Source: Mycobacterium colombiense (GTDB lineage Bacteria; Actinomycetota; Actinomycetes; Mycobacteriales; Mycobacteriaceae). Taken from it: a stretch of 52,552 nucleotides of DNA. The stretch is taken from assembly GCF_003284975.1 (NCBI RefSeq), contig NZ_QMEU01000027.1, positions 1-52,552 on the forward strand. Direction: 5' to 3'. Below are positions 1 to 7,972 of the stretch, piece by piece. Numbering within the stretch: position 1 is the first letter of the stretch; the number at the start of each line of letters is the position of its first letter. Made by a program: the position numbers and the translations under genes. A model generated the notes under the pieces. That model saw only the letters and a program-made list of their open reading frames with translations, ran no database searches and was not told the DNA's origin.

Positions 1-386
1 TGTACCCGTCCATCGGCACCAACTGCCTGGCGGACGGCACCAGCGCCATCGCGACCGCGCTGTCGGTGGCGGGGCCGGCCAAGATTCCGCTGCCCGGCCC
101 CGGGCCCGGCCAGACCGCCTACGTGTTCACCGCGGTCGGCACGCCCGGACCCGCCGAAGTGCAGAAGCTGCCGCTGAACGTCACCTGGGTGAACCTGACC
201 ACCGGCAAGTCGGGGACCGTCGCACTCAAGCCGCGTCCGGACATCAACCCGGAGGGGCCGACGACGCTGAGCGCGATCGCCGACACCGGTTCGGGCAGCA
301 TCATGTCGACGATCTTCGGGCAGGTCACCACCAAGGAAAAGCAGTGCCAGTTCATGCCCACGATCGGCTCGACGGTGGTGCCGTAG
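1..386 (+). CDS. Conserved protein, C-terminal part (5' end outside window)
   Basis: The reading frame is open from base 3 with no start needed, so the gene begins upstream of the window; only about 128 C-terminal residues are visible. The visible part carries two Cys (in IGTNCLADG and KQCQFMP), is rich in Gly, Pro, Thr and Val, has no membrane segment, and looks like an extracytoplasmic beta-rich domain. I do not recognise a named family. By position it would correspond to the exported Ala/Pro-rich Rv1157c of M. tuberculosis, but I cannot confirm that by sequence. It ends convergently with the small gene at 450-596. Confidence 0.6.
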   Translation, partial: YPSIGTNCLADGTSAIATALSVAGPAKIPLPGPGPGQTAYVFTAVGTPGPAEVQKLPLNVTWVNLTTGKSGTVALKPRPDINPEGPTTLSAIADTGSGSIMSTIFGQVTTKEKQCQFMPTIGSTVVP

Positions 387-449
387 CAGACCACACCGCC
401 GCACCGCCTTGAACGCGCGTGTCCCGACCGGGGGGCACGCGCGTTCTCG

Positions 450-596
450 TCAATACGCCATGAACAGGATGGCGTCGCGGTCGTACTCGAGGCCAGGATG
501 AACGCTGGCGAGGTGCGCCTGGGTCAACTCGACCAGTTCGTCCTCGTCCTTGCCGACGATGGCTTCGCCGCACGGACACGTTAGGTGTGTCTTCAC
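450..596 (-). CDS. Small conserved Cys-motif protein (DUF1059-like), 48 aa
   Basis: A 48-residue protein starts at GTG 594-596, preceded by a good ribosome site (GAAGGGAAGGG, 6-7 nt upstream), and stops at 450-452. The N-terminus reads KTHLTCPCGEAI, with a CPC-G motif like the small DUF1059 proteins, and the C-terminus is HPGLEYDRDAILFMAY. An acidic/helical middle with one His pair could bind a metal with the two Cys; that is inference. It lies 28 nt downstream of the HhH-GPD gene on the same strand and is probably cotranscribed. It is shorter than most gene callers' size limits. Function is unknown. Confidence 0.75.
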   Translation of the reverse strand: MKTHLTCPCGEAIVGKDEDELVELTQAHLASVHPGLEYDRDAILFMAY

Positions 597-624
597 GTTG
601 TCGCCCTTCCCTTCTGTGGACCTG

Positions 625-1212
625 CTACTTCGCCGCTTTGGCTGCCGCTTTCATTTGCTTTTTGTACGCGCGCACTTTCCCCATCGACTGGGCATCGACG
701 ATATCGGCGACGGAGATGTGCGAACCCGCCCGGCCGAAGTCCCCCGCCGCGGCGCGCCAGCCCTTCGGCGTCACGCCGTACTGCTTGCCCAGCAGGGCCA
801 AGAAGATCTTGGCCTTCACGTCCCCGAATCCCGGCAACCCCTTGATCCGCCGCAGCAGCTCGCTCCCGTCGGGGTCGCCGGCCGTCCACAATCCGGCCGC
901 GTCGCCGTCGTAGCGGTCCACGATGATCTGCGCCAGCGCCTGGATGCGCTTGGCCATCGACCCCGGAAAGCGGTGTATCGCAGGGGTTTGCGAGCACAAC
1001 GCGGCGAACTTGTCCGGGTCGTAGTCCGCGATATCGGCGGCCGAAAGGTGCGGGAAGCTGCCCATCCGGTCGGCGATCTTCTTCGGTCCGGCGAACGCCG
1101 TCTCGAAGGGAACCTGCTGATCCAGAACCATCCCGATGAGCAACGCCAACGGGCTCTCGTCCAGCAGCCTGTCGGCCTCGGGATCCTGAGCGAGGCAGAG
1201 TTTGTCCGTCAA
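625..1212 (-). CDS. HhH-GPD family base-excision repair protein
   Basis: A 195-residue protein with the helix-hairpin-helix/GPD fold of DNA glycosylases. The hairpin region is around residues 120-140 (RRIKGLPGFGDVKAKIF); the family is the short actinobacterial HhH-GPD group (Rv1156-like, same length), which lacks an iron-sulphur cluster: no Cys-rich tail is present. The usual catalytic Lys/Asp pair is not obvious, so glycosylase activity is not certain. The start is TTG 1210-1212, with AAAGGAAG about 6 nt upstream; there is no better ATG. It is followed by the 48-aa gene at 450-596, likely one transcript. Confidence 0.85.
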   Translation of the reverse strand: MTDKLCLAQDPEADRLLDESPLALLIGMVLDQQVPFETAFAGPKKIADRMGSFPHLSAADIADYDPDKFAALCSQTPAIHRFPGSMAKRIQALAQIIVDRYDGDAAGLWTAGDPDGSELLRRIKGLPGFGDVKAKIFLALLGKQYGVTPKGWRAAAGDFGRAGSHISVADIVDAQSMGKVRAYKKQMKAAAKAAK

Positions 1213-1298
1213 CGATCTTCCTTTCGCGCAGGCACCCTGGGACCGCGGACGCTATTGGTCGCAAGATTACTCACCGCCAATCACCGCGTTATCGTGGC

Positions 1299-1832
1299 GT
1301 GGTGGTGGATGAGGCCAAGTTGGCACTGATGCTGGACCGCGACGAACTGCATCAGCTCGTCACCGCGTATTGCCGAGCCGTCGACCGCGGCGACTATGCC
1401 GCCCTTCGCGGCCTGTATCACCCCGACGCGACGGACTCGCACGGCTCGTTTTCCGACGGCGGCGTCGAGCAGTTCATCGCGCAACTGCAAGCGGCCGAAC
1501 CGTATGTGCTTGTCTCGCAACACAACATCACCACGACGAACTTCGTGGTGGACGGCGACACGGCCCGCGGCGAAATCTACTGCCTGGTGTTCCACACCTT
1601 CGCCGGCCCCGAACACAACATCGACGTCATCATCGGCGGACGGTACCTGGACAGCTACACCAGGCAGGAGGGCCGCTGGAAGTTCAGACAACGCACCATC
1701 GTGGCGGATTGGGCCTACCAGAACGACCCGTCCCAACTGAACTTCGCACACCCCAGCACCCGGGGAAGCCTGCGCGGCCAACCCGGCCAAGCCGACCCGT
1801 CGGTCGGCCTGTTCACCGCGCCCCAAGGCTGA
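1299..1832 (+). CDS. SnoaL-like / NTF2-fold protein
   Basis: A 177-residue protein of the SnoaL / nuclear transport factor 2 superfamily. The N-terminal helix pair (ELHQLVTAYCRAVDRGDY) is followed by LYHPDATDSHGSF, a typical cone-fold entry with a His/Asp pair, then beta strands with HNITTTNFVVDGDTARG. Members include scytalone dehydratase-like and ring-hydroxylating dioxygenase beta-like proteins; the substrate cannot be read from sequence. Three GTG codons in a row begin the frame; I took the first at 1299, but 1302 or 1305 are equally possible. It converges with the DUF5302 gene. The tail after residue 150 is low complexity. Confidence 0.75.
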   Translation: MVVDEAKLALMLDRDELHQLVTAYCRAVDRGDYAALRGLYHPDATDSHGSFSDGGVEQFIAQLQAAEPYVLVSQHNITTTNFVVDGDTARGEIYCLVFHTFAGPEHNIDVIIGGRYLDSYTRQEGRWKFRQRTIVADWAYQNDPSQLNFAHPSTRGSLRGQPGQADPSVGLFTAPQG

Positions 1833-1870
1833 ATCCGGCAACGGGAATCGGCCGCCGCGGCCCGGGGTCG

Positions 1871-2092
1871 TCAGCCGCTCTTGCGGCGAAATTCCCGGCG
1901 GTTGCCCACGGCGCCGTGCGCGCGCGTTTGCTTGCCGGCGCCGTCCTTGTGATCGGAGCCGCTCGCGGATTTCGCCATCTTGCGGTCCAGGGCTTCACGG
2001 AATTTGCGCTTGGTGTCGTCGTCCGACCCGGGCGATCCGGCCCCCGACGACTCCGACGGCTTTGAACCTTGCGGGGCATTCGATGCGGCCAT
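1871..2092 (-). CDS. DUF5302 family small basic protein
   Basis: A 73-residue hydrophilic protein matching the DUF5302 pattern of actinobacteria: a central charged helix (DDDTKRKFREALDRKMAKS) between Ser/Gly-rich ends, and a basic C-terminus. No membrane segment or signal peptide is present, so it is cytosolic and partly disordered. Function is unknown. The ATG at 2090-2092 has no Shine-Dalgarno; instead a -10 hexamer TAGGCT ends 6 nt before it, which predicts a leaderless mRNA. It lies 49 nt downstream of the PPOX gene in the same direction. Confidence 0.8.
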   Translation of the reverse strand: MAASNAPQGSKPSESSGAGSPGSDDDTKRKFREALDRKMAKSASGSDHKDGAGKQTRAHGAVGNRREFRRKSG

Positions 2093-2098
2093 AGGGGG

Positions 2099-2104
2099 AG
2101 CCTA
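2099..2104 (-). promoter_or_regulatory. -10 box, leaderless promoter of the DUF5302 gene
   Basis: On the minus strand TAGGCT (TANNNT) ends 6 nt before the ATG at 2092, the spacing expected when transcription starts at the A of the start codon. No -35 was assigned. Confidence 0.5.
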
Positions 2105-2141
2105 GCCCGGGTGTGCCGAAATGGTTGGGCAGGCGGCGCGG

Positions 2142-2597
<456 letters not shown>

Positions 2598-2659
2598 CGT
2601 CGCAGCCGGCCGGGCGGCCCGGGATAGTCGTTGCGCGGCCGACCTGGTGGAATCGGGGC

Positions 2660-3181
2660 ATGACCAAGTACGCGGCGTTCCTGCGTGGCGTCAACGTCGG
2701 GGGCGTCAACCTCAAGATGGCCGAGGTGGCGGCGGCGCTGACCGACGCCGGGTTCACCCAGGTCCGGACCATCCTGGCCACCGGCAACGTGCTACTGGAG
2801 TCGACCGCCGGGGTGGCGTCGGTGCGCAAGAAGGTCGAGGCCGCGTTGCGTGACCGGTTCGGCTACGACGCGTGGGTGCTGGCCTATGACATCGACACGG
2901 TGCGCGCCGTGGTTGACGCCTATCCGTTCGAGCGCGAGGTCGACGGCTACCAGTCCTACGTCACGTTCGTCGCCGATAAGGCATTGCTCGATGAACTCGC
3001 CGCGCTCGGCGAGAAGGCCGGTCCCGACGAGAAGATCCGCCGCGGTGACGGCGTGATCTATTGGCAGGTCCCCAAGGGCGCCACGCTGGACAGCAGCATC
3101 GGCAAGACGATGGGCAAGCCGCGGTACAAGTCGTCGACCACGACACGCAACCTGCGCACGCTGGACAAGGTGTTGCGCTGA
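2660..3181 (+). CDS. DUF1697 family protein
   Basis: A 173-residue cytosolic protein of family DUF1697, recognised from the invariant opening YAAFLRGVNVGG, the middle segment TILATGNVLLES and the C-terminal GKTMGKPRYKSSTTTRNLRTL. The family forms two ferredoxin-like halves; no activity is established. The ATG at 2660 follows a weak GGTGGAA site. It is divergent from the PPOX gene (74 nt between starts) and converges with the GntR regulator. Confidence 0.88.
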   Translation: MTKYAAFLRGVNVGGVNLKMAEVAAALTDAGFTQVRTILATGNVLLESTAGVASVRKKVEAALRDRFGYDAWVLAYDIDTVRAVVDAYPFEREVDGYQSYVTFVADKALLDELAALGEKAGPDEKIRRGDGVIYWQVPKGATLDSSIGKTMGKPRYKSSTTTRNLRTLDKVLR

Positions 3182-3227
3182 GACGCGAGGCTAACACGCC
3201 TGGGCGCAGGGGATTTCGACGCCCGCC

Positions 3228-3593
3228 TTACTCGTCGGGCACCGCTTCGATGTAGCGCACCGCATCGGCTTTATCCAACCCCAGTCCGCGTGCGACGCGG
3301 ACGTATTCGCGGGCCGCGGCCGCCATCGCGGCGTCGGTCGGGTCGTAGCGCGCGATGAAAGTGCCGAAGCGGCCCCGGGTTTCGATGATGGCGGAGGTTT
3401 CCAGCTCGCGGTAGGCGCGCGCCACGGTGTTGACGGCGACGCCGAGCTGGCCGGCCAGATCGCGCACCGTGGGCAGACGCGTGCCGGGCGGCAACGCGCC
3501 CTCCCGAACTCCCTCGATGACCTGCGTGCGCAGTTGGTCGAACAACGGCTTTCCCGCCTTCATGTCGACCTTCAACCAGTCACCGAGCTCCAC
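3228..3593 (-). CDS. GntR family regulator, short YtrA-like type
   Basis: A 121-residue transcription factor made of a GntR winged helix ([48 protein letters not shown], with the recognition helix at the end) and a very short tail with no effector domain, as in the YtrA subgroup. GTG 3591-3593 was chosen because GGGGGA lies about 10 nt upstream and the length then equals that of Rv1152. A TTG at 3609-3611 would add six residues but has poor spacing. It faces the sirtuin gene across 37 nt, so it may control that promoter and its own; no clear operator palindrome was found. Confidence 0.82.
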   Translation of the reverse strand: MELGDWLKVDMKAGKPLFDQLRTQVIEGVREGALPPGTRLPTVRDLAGQLGVAVNTVARAYRELETSAIIETRGRFGTFIARYDPTDAAMAAAAREYVRVARGLGLDKADAVRYIEAVPDE

Positions 3594-3630
3594 CCGTTCA
3601 GTATCCCCCAACCCCGGCTATCTTGGTGGG

Positions 3631-4344
3631 ATGCGGGTAGCGGTGCTCAGCGGCGCGGGTATCTCCGCGGAGAGCGGTGTGCCGACCTTTCGCGATGACA
3701 AGAACGGATTGTGGGCCCGCTTCGACCCTTACGAGCTGTCCAGCACGCAGGGCTGGCGCGACAATCCGCAACGGGTGTGGGGCTGGTATCTGTGGCGCCA
3801 CTATCTGGTCGCCGATGTCCAACCGAACGCGGGCCATCGAGCCATCGCCGCCTGGCAGGACGACGCCCAGGTCAGCGTCATCACCCAGAACGTCGACGAC
3901 CTGCACGAGCGCGCGGGCAGCCGGTCGGTGCACCACCTGCACGGCAGCCTGTTCGAATTCCGTTGCGCGAGTTGCGGTATGGCCTACTCAGGGGCGCTGC
4001 CCGCGATGGCCGAACCGGCGCTGGAGGTGGAGCCCCCGGTGTGCCGCTGCGGCGGCCTGATCAGACCCGACATCGTGTGGTTCGGCGAACAGCTGCCCGA
4101 CGAGCCGTGGCGGCGCGCGGTCGAGGCGACCGAGGCCGCCGACGTGATGGTGGTGGTCGGCACCTCGGCGATCGTGTATCCGGCGGCCGGGCTGGCCGAG
4201 TTGGCGCTGTCGCGCGGCACCGCCGTCATCGAGGTCAATCCCGAGGTCACTCCGCTGTCGGGCAGCGTGACGATCAGCATGCGCGAGACGGCCAGCCGGG
4301 CGCTGCCCGGGTTGTTGCAGCGGCTACCGGCCCTGCTGAACTGA
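3631..4344 (+). CDS. cobB: NAD-dependent protein deacylase, class III sirtuin
   Basis: A 237-residue sirtuin (Rv1151c-type, same length). The NAD site is [15 protein letters not shown] (residues 8-22); the catalytic region is [11 protein letters not shown] with HLHG; the zinc site is two pairs, CASC and CRC. The YLWR segment at residues 53-56 fits the YxxR motif that lets SIRT5/CobB enzymes take succinyl and malonyl lysine, so desuccinylation as well as deacetylation is likely. ATG 3631 begins directly at the NAD motif; an open frame continues upstream to 3427 but runs through the divergent GntR gene and has no family match. Confidence 0.92.
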   Translation: MRVAVLSGAGISAESGVPTFRDDKNGLWARFDPYELSSTQGWRDNPQRVWGWYLWRHYLVADVQPNAGHRAIAAWQDDAQVSVITQNVDDLHERAGSRSVHHLHGSLFEFRCASCGMAYSGALPAMAEPALEVEPPVCRCGGLIRPDIVWFGEQLPDEPWRRAVEATEAADVMVVVGTSAIVYPAAGLAELALSRGTAVIEVNPEVTPLSGSVTISMRETASRALPGLLQRLPALLN

Positions 4345-4357
4345 TCGGGCCGGCCGG

Positions 4358-4987
4358 TCAGGGCCGGCGCGCGCGGCCGAGCAGCAACTCCGAGACCGGC
4401 ATCGGCGCCCAGGCCGGCAACGTGAACTCCCGCCGCGACGTGTCGACTTCGAAGCCCGCCTCGACGATCGAGCGCTCGGTGTCCCGATGGGTGTGGCAGT
4501 TGCCGAACAGCCGCGGCCACACCGTCGCATCGACGAAACGCTGAAAGCGGCCCCGCGCACCGGCACTGGCGATGTGCTCCAGATAGCGCAGCTCCCCGCC
4601 CGGCCGCAACAGCGAAAACAACCGCCGCAGAACGCTTTCGGGATCGCGGACCGAGCACAACACCAGCGAGCACACCACCGCGTCGAACGGCTCGGCGCCG
4701 CTGAACGCCTCGACCGTCTCGCCGGTGACGACAACGCGGAGGGGAACGGCCTGCGCCGCGGCGCGGGCCTGCGCGGCCAGCCGCGGTTCGGGTTCCACCG
4801 CGATCACCTCGTCGACCGAGTCCGGGTAGTGGGGAAAGTTGGTGCCGATGCCCGCGCCGACTTCGAGCACGCGACCCGACAGGCCGGCCAGATTCTCCCG
4901 GCGCATCGCCCGGATCGCCTCGGCTTCATGGGTGGCGACGACCGGCCAGACCCGCGCGAAGAAGGGGTTGTCGACCACCGTTGTCAT
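4358..4987 (-). CDS. Class I SAM-dependent methyltransferase (Rv1147 type)
   Basis: A 209-residue soluble methyltransferase. Motif I is VLEVGAGIGTNFPHY (residues about 38-52), followed by an acidic EVIAVEPEPR strand end, motif II FDAVVCSLVLCSV and LLRPGGELRYLEH. This layout is that of UbiE/phospholipid N-methyltransferase-like enzymes, often linked to lipid or quinone methylation; the substrate is not known. ATG 4985-4987 was taken, with GGAAGG about 11 nt upstream. An open frame extends far upstream into the MmpL gene but is a shadow. It converges with the sirtuin gene (13 nt between stops). Confidence 0.85.
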   Translation of the reverse strand: MTTVVDNPFFARVWPVVATHEAEAIRAMRRENLAGLSGRVLEVGAGIGTNFPHYPDSVDEVIAVEPEPRLAAQARAAAQAVPLRVVVTGETVEAFSGAEPFDAVVCSLVLCSVRDPESVLRRLFSLLRPGGELRYLEHIASAGARGRFQRFVDATVWPRLFGNCHTHRDTERSIVEAGFEVDTSRREFTLPAWAPMPVSELLLGRARRP

Positions 4988-5052
4988 ACCGTTGTGAACC
5001 TTCCGACTCGCTTGCGCCCCACAATAGGTTCCCCACGACCCGACGGTCGGCG

Positions 5053-7398
5053 TTAACCGATATTGGGTACCGGCTCGGCGACCACCGGCGCCGGCAGCTC
5101 GACGGGCTCCGGCACCGGCCCGAGATGATCCCCGGTTTCGGCGGCCGCTCCCTCGCTGATGCCGAACCGGTCGTGCAGCCACGCCAGGGGTTTGGGCGCC
5201 CACCAATTCCACCGGCCCATCACGTGCATGAAGGCCGGCACGACCACCATCCGCACCAGGGTGGCGTCGGCGAACACGGCGAGCGTCAGGCCGAGGCCGA
5301 ACATTCGCATGAACGAGACGTGCGCCGCGATCAGCGCGGCGAAGGACATCGACATCACCAACGCGGCCGCGGTGATCACCCGGCCGGTGCGGGCGACGCC
5401 GAGCGCCACGCTTTCGTCGTTGGCGGCGTGGGCCTGCTTCGCGGTCGGCCTCGCCGGCCGGGCGGCGCCGGACGCCAGCCAGTACTCGCGGATCCGGGAG
5501 AGCAGGAAGACCTCGTAGTCCATGGACAGCCCGAAGGCGATGCAGAACAGCAGCACCGGCATGTTGGCCACCAGCGTCCCGCTGGGCGTGGTGCCGAGCG
5601 CGCCGAGGTGGCCGTCCTGGAAGATCCACACCAGCGCGCCGAACGCCGCCGTCAATGACAGGAAATTGCAGGCCAGCGCCTTGACCGGCAGCAGCACGCT
5701 GCCGGTGAGCAGGAACAGCAACACGAAGGTGATCGCCGCCATCAGCCCGAGCACCAGCGGCAGCCGGTCGGTCACGGCGTCGACGCTGTCGCGGTTGACC
5801 TGTGCCACCCCGCCCATCTCGACGGATCGGCCCGCGGGTCCGGGCACCTCGTGCAACCGTCGGAGCTGGGCGTCGTTCGCCGCCGAGAACAGCGACGCGG
5901 TGCTGCTGACGGTCAGAAAGGCGCTGCCGCCGGCCAGCCCGGTGGGCCCGGCCGGCGGTCCCACCCGGTTGCCCGCAGCGAAGGTGCCGCCGGGGGCGGA
6001 CACCGACGACACGTCGGCGACCAGGGACAGCGCGGCGGCGTAGGAGTCGAGGTCCGTGGGGTTCAGGTCGATGGCGTCGGGGATGACGACGGGCACCGAC
6101 GTCGCCGAGTCGTGTGCGAAGTCGTTGCGCAGCCGATCACCGACCTGATGCGCCGACGCCGACGGCGGCAGCACCCGGTCGTCGGGGAAGCCCCAGGTCA
6201 CACGCAAGAACGGATATCCGAGCAGCAACAGCAGCGCCACGACCGTCAGCCCGATCGGGGCCCAGCGACGCATCACGAACTTGGTGGACCGGTACCAGAA
6301 CAGTTGCTCGACGGGCTTGTGCACCGGTTCCGGGCCCTTCTTGTTAAGCAACGTTCGCCGCAAGAACCGGCGCACGTCGAGCGCGTCCAGCCGCGGGCCC
6401 AACAGCACGATCGCGGCCGGGGTGAGCACGATCGAGGCGGCCGCGACGAAGGCGACGGTCGCCACGCCGGCGTAGGCGAACGACTTGAGGAAGTACATCG
6501 GGAACGCCACCGTCGCCGACATCGACAACGCCACGGTGACCGCGGAGAACAGCACGGTGCGCCCGGAGGCGGCCATGGTCCGGATGAGCGCTTGCTCCCG
6601 GTCGTGACCCTCGGCCAATTCGTCGCGGTAGCGGCTGACGATCAGCAGGGTGTAGTCGATCGCCAGGGCCAGGCCAAGGGCGGTGCTCAGGTTGAGGGCG
6701 AAGATCGACACTTCGGTGTTGAAGGTGATGAGGCGCAGCACCGACATCGAGCCGACGACGGCCAGCGCGCCCAGCGCCATCGGTAACGCCGCGGCCAGCA
6801 GCCCGCCGAACACCCAGATCAGCACCAGGAAGCTCAGCGGCAGCGCGATCATCTCCATCACCAGCAGGTCGGCCTGGTTCTGCGTGTTGATCTGCGCGTA
6901 CTGCATCGCCGCGCCGCCGGCGCGCACGGTCACGCCGTCGCGGTCGTGGATGTATTGGTCGGCCAGCGTCTGGGCGTTGCTTTGGGCGTAGTTCTCGCCG
7001 CCTTTGAGGTTGACCACGACGAGCCCGGACTTGCCGTCGCGGCTCACCAGGTCGGCCGCGGCCTGGGGCGGGGCGGTCCACGGCGAGGAGACGTTGTAGA
7101 CCAGCGGGGACCGTTGCAGCTGGTCGACGAGGTCGGTGCCCACCTTGCGGGCCTGCTCGCTGTCGCTGCCGCCCGGGGCGGTCACCAGGATCAGCACCTG
7201 CTGGCCGCTCTGGCCGAATTTGTCGCTCAACACGCCGATGGCGTGGGCCGACTCGGAGTCCGGGTCCTGGAAACCGCCCGGCGACAGGCTCTTGGCGACG
7301 GGGACGCCGAAGATCGCGGCGGCGATGAAGACCAGCACACCGGTCGCGAGGATGCGGCGGGGCGCCCTGATGGCGACTCGGGCGATTCTTCGCAGCAT
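5053..7398 (-). CDS. mmpL13: MMPL family RND transporter, MmpL13 type, intact
   Basis: A 781-residue inner-membrane transporter with two MMPL repeats. TM1 is at residues 12-32, then a periplasmic loop, a block of five TMs (about 180-350), a second loop and a final TM block (about 560-740). Each half carries the proton-relay Asp-Tyr pair (LAIDYTLL and SMDYEVFL). The ATG at 7396-7398 has GGAAGGG 7 nt upstream; the 22 upstream residues of the longer frame are not MmpL-like. In M. tuberculosis this locus is split into mmpL13a/b (Rv1145/Rv1146, established), while here it is one frame. Cargo is presumably a lipid; no MmpS partner is adjacent. Confidence 0.88.
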   Translation of the reverse strand: MLRRIARVAIRAPRRILATGVLVFIAAAIFGVPVAKSLSPGGFQDPDSESAHAIGVLSDKFGQSGQQVLILVTAPGGSDSEQARKVGTDLVDQLQRSPLVYNVSSPWTAPPQAAADLVSRDGKSGLVVVNLKGGENYAQSNAQTLADQYIHDRDGVTVRAGGAAMQYAQINTQNQADLLVMEMIALPLSFLVLIWVFGGLLAAALPMALGALAVVGSMSVLRLITFNTEVSIFALNLSTALGLALAIDYTLLIVSRYRDELAEGHDREQALIRTMAASGRTVLFSAVTVALSMSATVAFPMYFLKSFAYAGVATVAFVAAASIVLTPAAIVLLGPRLDALDVRRFLRRTLLNKKGPEPVHKPVEQLFWYRSTKFVMRRWAPIGLTVVALLLLLGYPFLRVTWGFPDDRVLPPSASAHQVGDRLRNDFAHDSATSVPVVIPDAIDLNPTDLDSYAAALSLVADVSSVSAPGGTFAAGNRVGPPAGPTGLAGGSAFLTVSSTASLFSAANDAQLRRLHEVPGPAGRSVEMGGVAQVNRDSVDAVTDRLPLVLGLMAAITFVLLFLLTGSVLLPVKALACNFLSLTAAFGALVWIFQDGHLGALGTTPSGTLVANMPVLLFCIAFGLSMDYEVFLLSRIREYWLASGAARPARPTAKQAHAANDESVALGVARTGRVITAAALVMSMSFAALIAAHVSFMRMFGLGLTLAVFADATLVRMVVVPAFMHVMGRWNWWAPKPLAWLHDRFGISEGAAAETGDHLGPVPEPVELPAPVVAEPVPNIG

Positions 7399-7709
7399 TT
7401 CGAGCCCTTCCGCTGCCGGTGCCCCGTTGCGCTGGCCGCTGGCTTGTCGGCGACAACGTAACAAACGCTAATTTCCACGCGTCAAACAGTGTTCCGCCCT
7501 AAACACGGAAGCGACCGGCTGAACCGTTCAATGCCGCGTTTTAAACCGCGCCGACAGTAAGAGTCCGGCCAGAAAAATGTGCCGTAACTAAGCAGCTCAC
7601 GGGCCAGATCGTGGCGCAGCCGCCGGTCAACCTACCCGCCGGTAAATTGCCAAGATTTTCCGAATCGTGACTCAAAGATTCCTTAATGGTGGCCCATACG
7701 CTCAGTGTC
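7399..7709. other. Non-coding interval between mmpL13 and the small ORFs
   Basis: 311 bases with noticeably more A+T than the flanks and no convincing gene. It must carry the mmpL13 promoter on the minus strand (a TACGTT hexamer lies near 7460) and the promoter of the small ORFs on the plus strand. A 16-bp near-palindrome CGCGTTTTAAACCGCG lies at 7535-7550 and could be an operator. The 67-codon minus-strand frame through 7541-7744 has no ribosome site or family resemblance. Confidence 0.5.
7697..7702 (+). promoter_or_regulatory. -10 box for a leaderless transcript of the small ORFs
   Basis: TACGCT (TANNNT) is followed by 7 nt and then ATG 7710, so transcription would begin at or next to the start codon, the common leaderless arrangement in mycobacteria. 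Confidence 0.5.
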
Positions 7710-7832
7710 ATGTGGATCGACGACACAAGTGCCGACGTCATCAAAGTTGACTTCGATGCCCTTTACCACGGCGACGTCCTGGTGGAAGGCGAGACCTCGG
7801 AGCAGTTCGAAGAACTGCAAGCCGCGAGCTGA
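7710..7832 (+). CDS. Very small acidic protein, 40 aa, unknown
   Basis: ATG 7710 opens a 40-residue frame ending at TGA 7830-7832. The product begins MWIDDTSADVIKVDFDALYH and has 11 Asp/Glu against one Lys, one Trp and no Cys, so it is strongly acidic. It sits behind a leaderless -10 box, ahead of a second tiny ORF and a strong terminator, which together look like a real transcription unit. I recognise no family. Acidic leader of a modified peptide, small antitoxin-like or metal-binding protein are all possible; none is supported beyond composition. Confidence 0.5.
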   Translation: MWIDDTSADVIKVDFDALYHGDVLVEGETSEQFEELQAAS

Positions 7833-7840
7833 GGCCGGCC

Positions 7841-7903
7841 ATGAGCATGCTCGCACGCCTATTGATGGCCGAACCCAACGTCAGTCGATGGTTCCGTAAG
7901 TAA
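7841..7903 (+). CDS. Very small basic peptide, 20 aa, unknown
   Basis: ATG 7841 lies 8 nt after the stop of the 40-aa ORF, with GAGG 6 nt upstream, and the frame ends at TAA 7901-7903. The product has a hydrophobic N-terminal half (MSMLARLLM) and a basic aromatic end (SRWFRK), so it may be amphipathic. The charge is opposite to that of the 40-aa neighbour. It may also be chance; the support is position, ribosome site and the terminator 18 nt downstream. Confidence 0.35.
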   Translation: MSMLARLLMAEPNVSRWFRK

Positions 7904-7920
7904 TCATTGAGCCTGGTAAT

Positions 7921-7950
7921 GAAAGCCCCCCGCCGATGCGGGGGGCTTTC
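7921..7950. terminator. Strong intrinsic terminator hairpin, probably bidirectional
   Basis: A perfect 12-bp stem (GAAAGCCCCCCG paired with CGGGGGGCTTTC) around the loop CCGATG. It ends the small-ORF transcript on the plus strand and lies 23 nt beyond the stop of the minus-strand SDR gene, so it can serve both. No long U tract follows on either side. Confidence 0.85.
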
Positions 7951-7972
7951 GTCTTGCTGAACGCGTTACGGC

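Noticed and set aside
550..1329. 259-codon plus-strand frame opposite the HhH-GPD gene
   Set aside because: No family resemblance and no ribosome site; the minus-strand gene explains the region.
6344..7456. 370-codon minus-strand frame inside mmpL13
   Set aside because: It overlaps the MmpL frame on the same strand, is Arg/Pro-rich and lacks membrane segments; a frame shadow.
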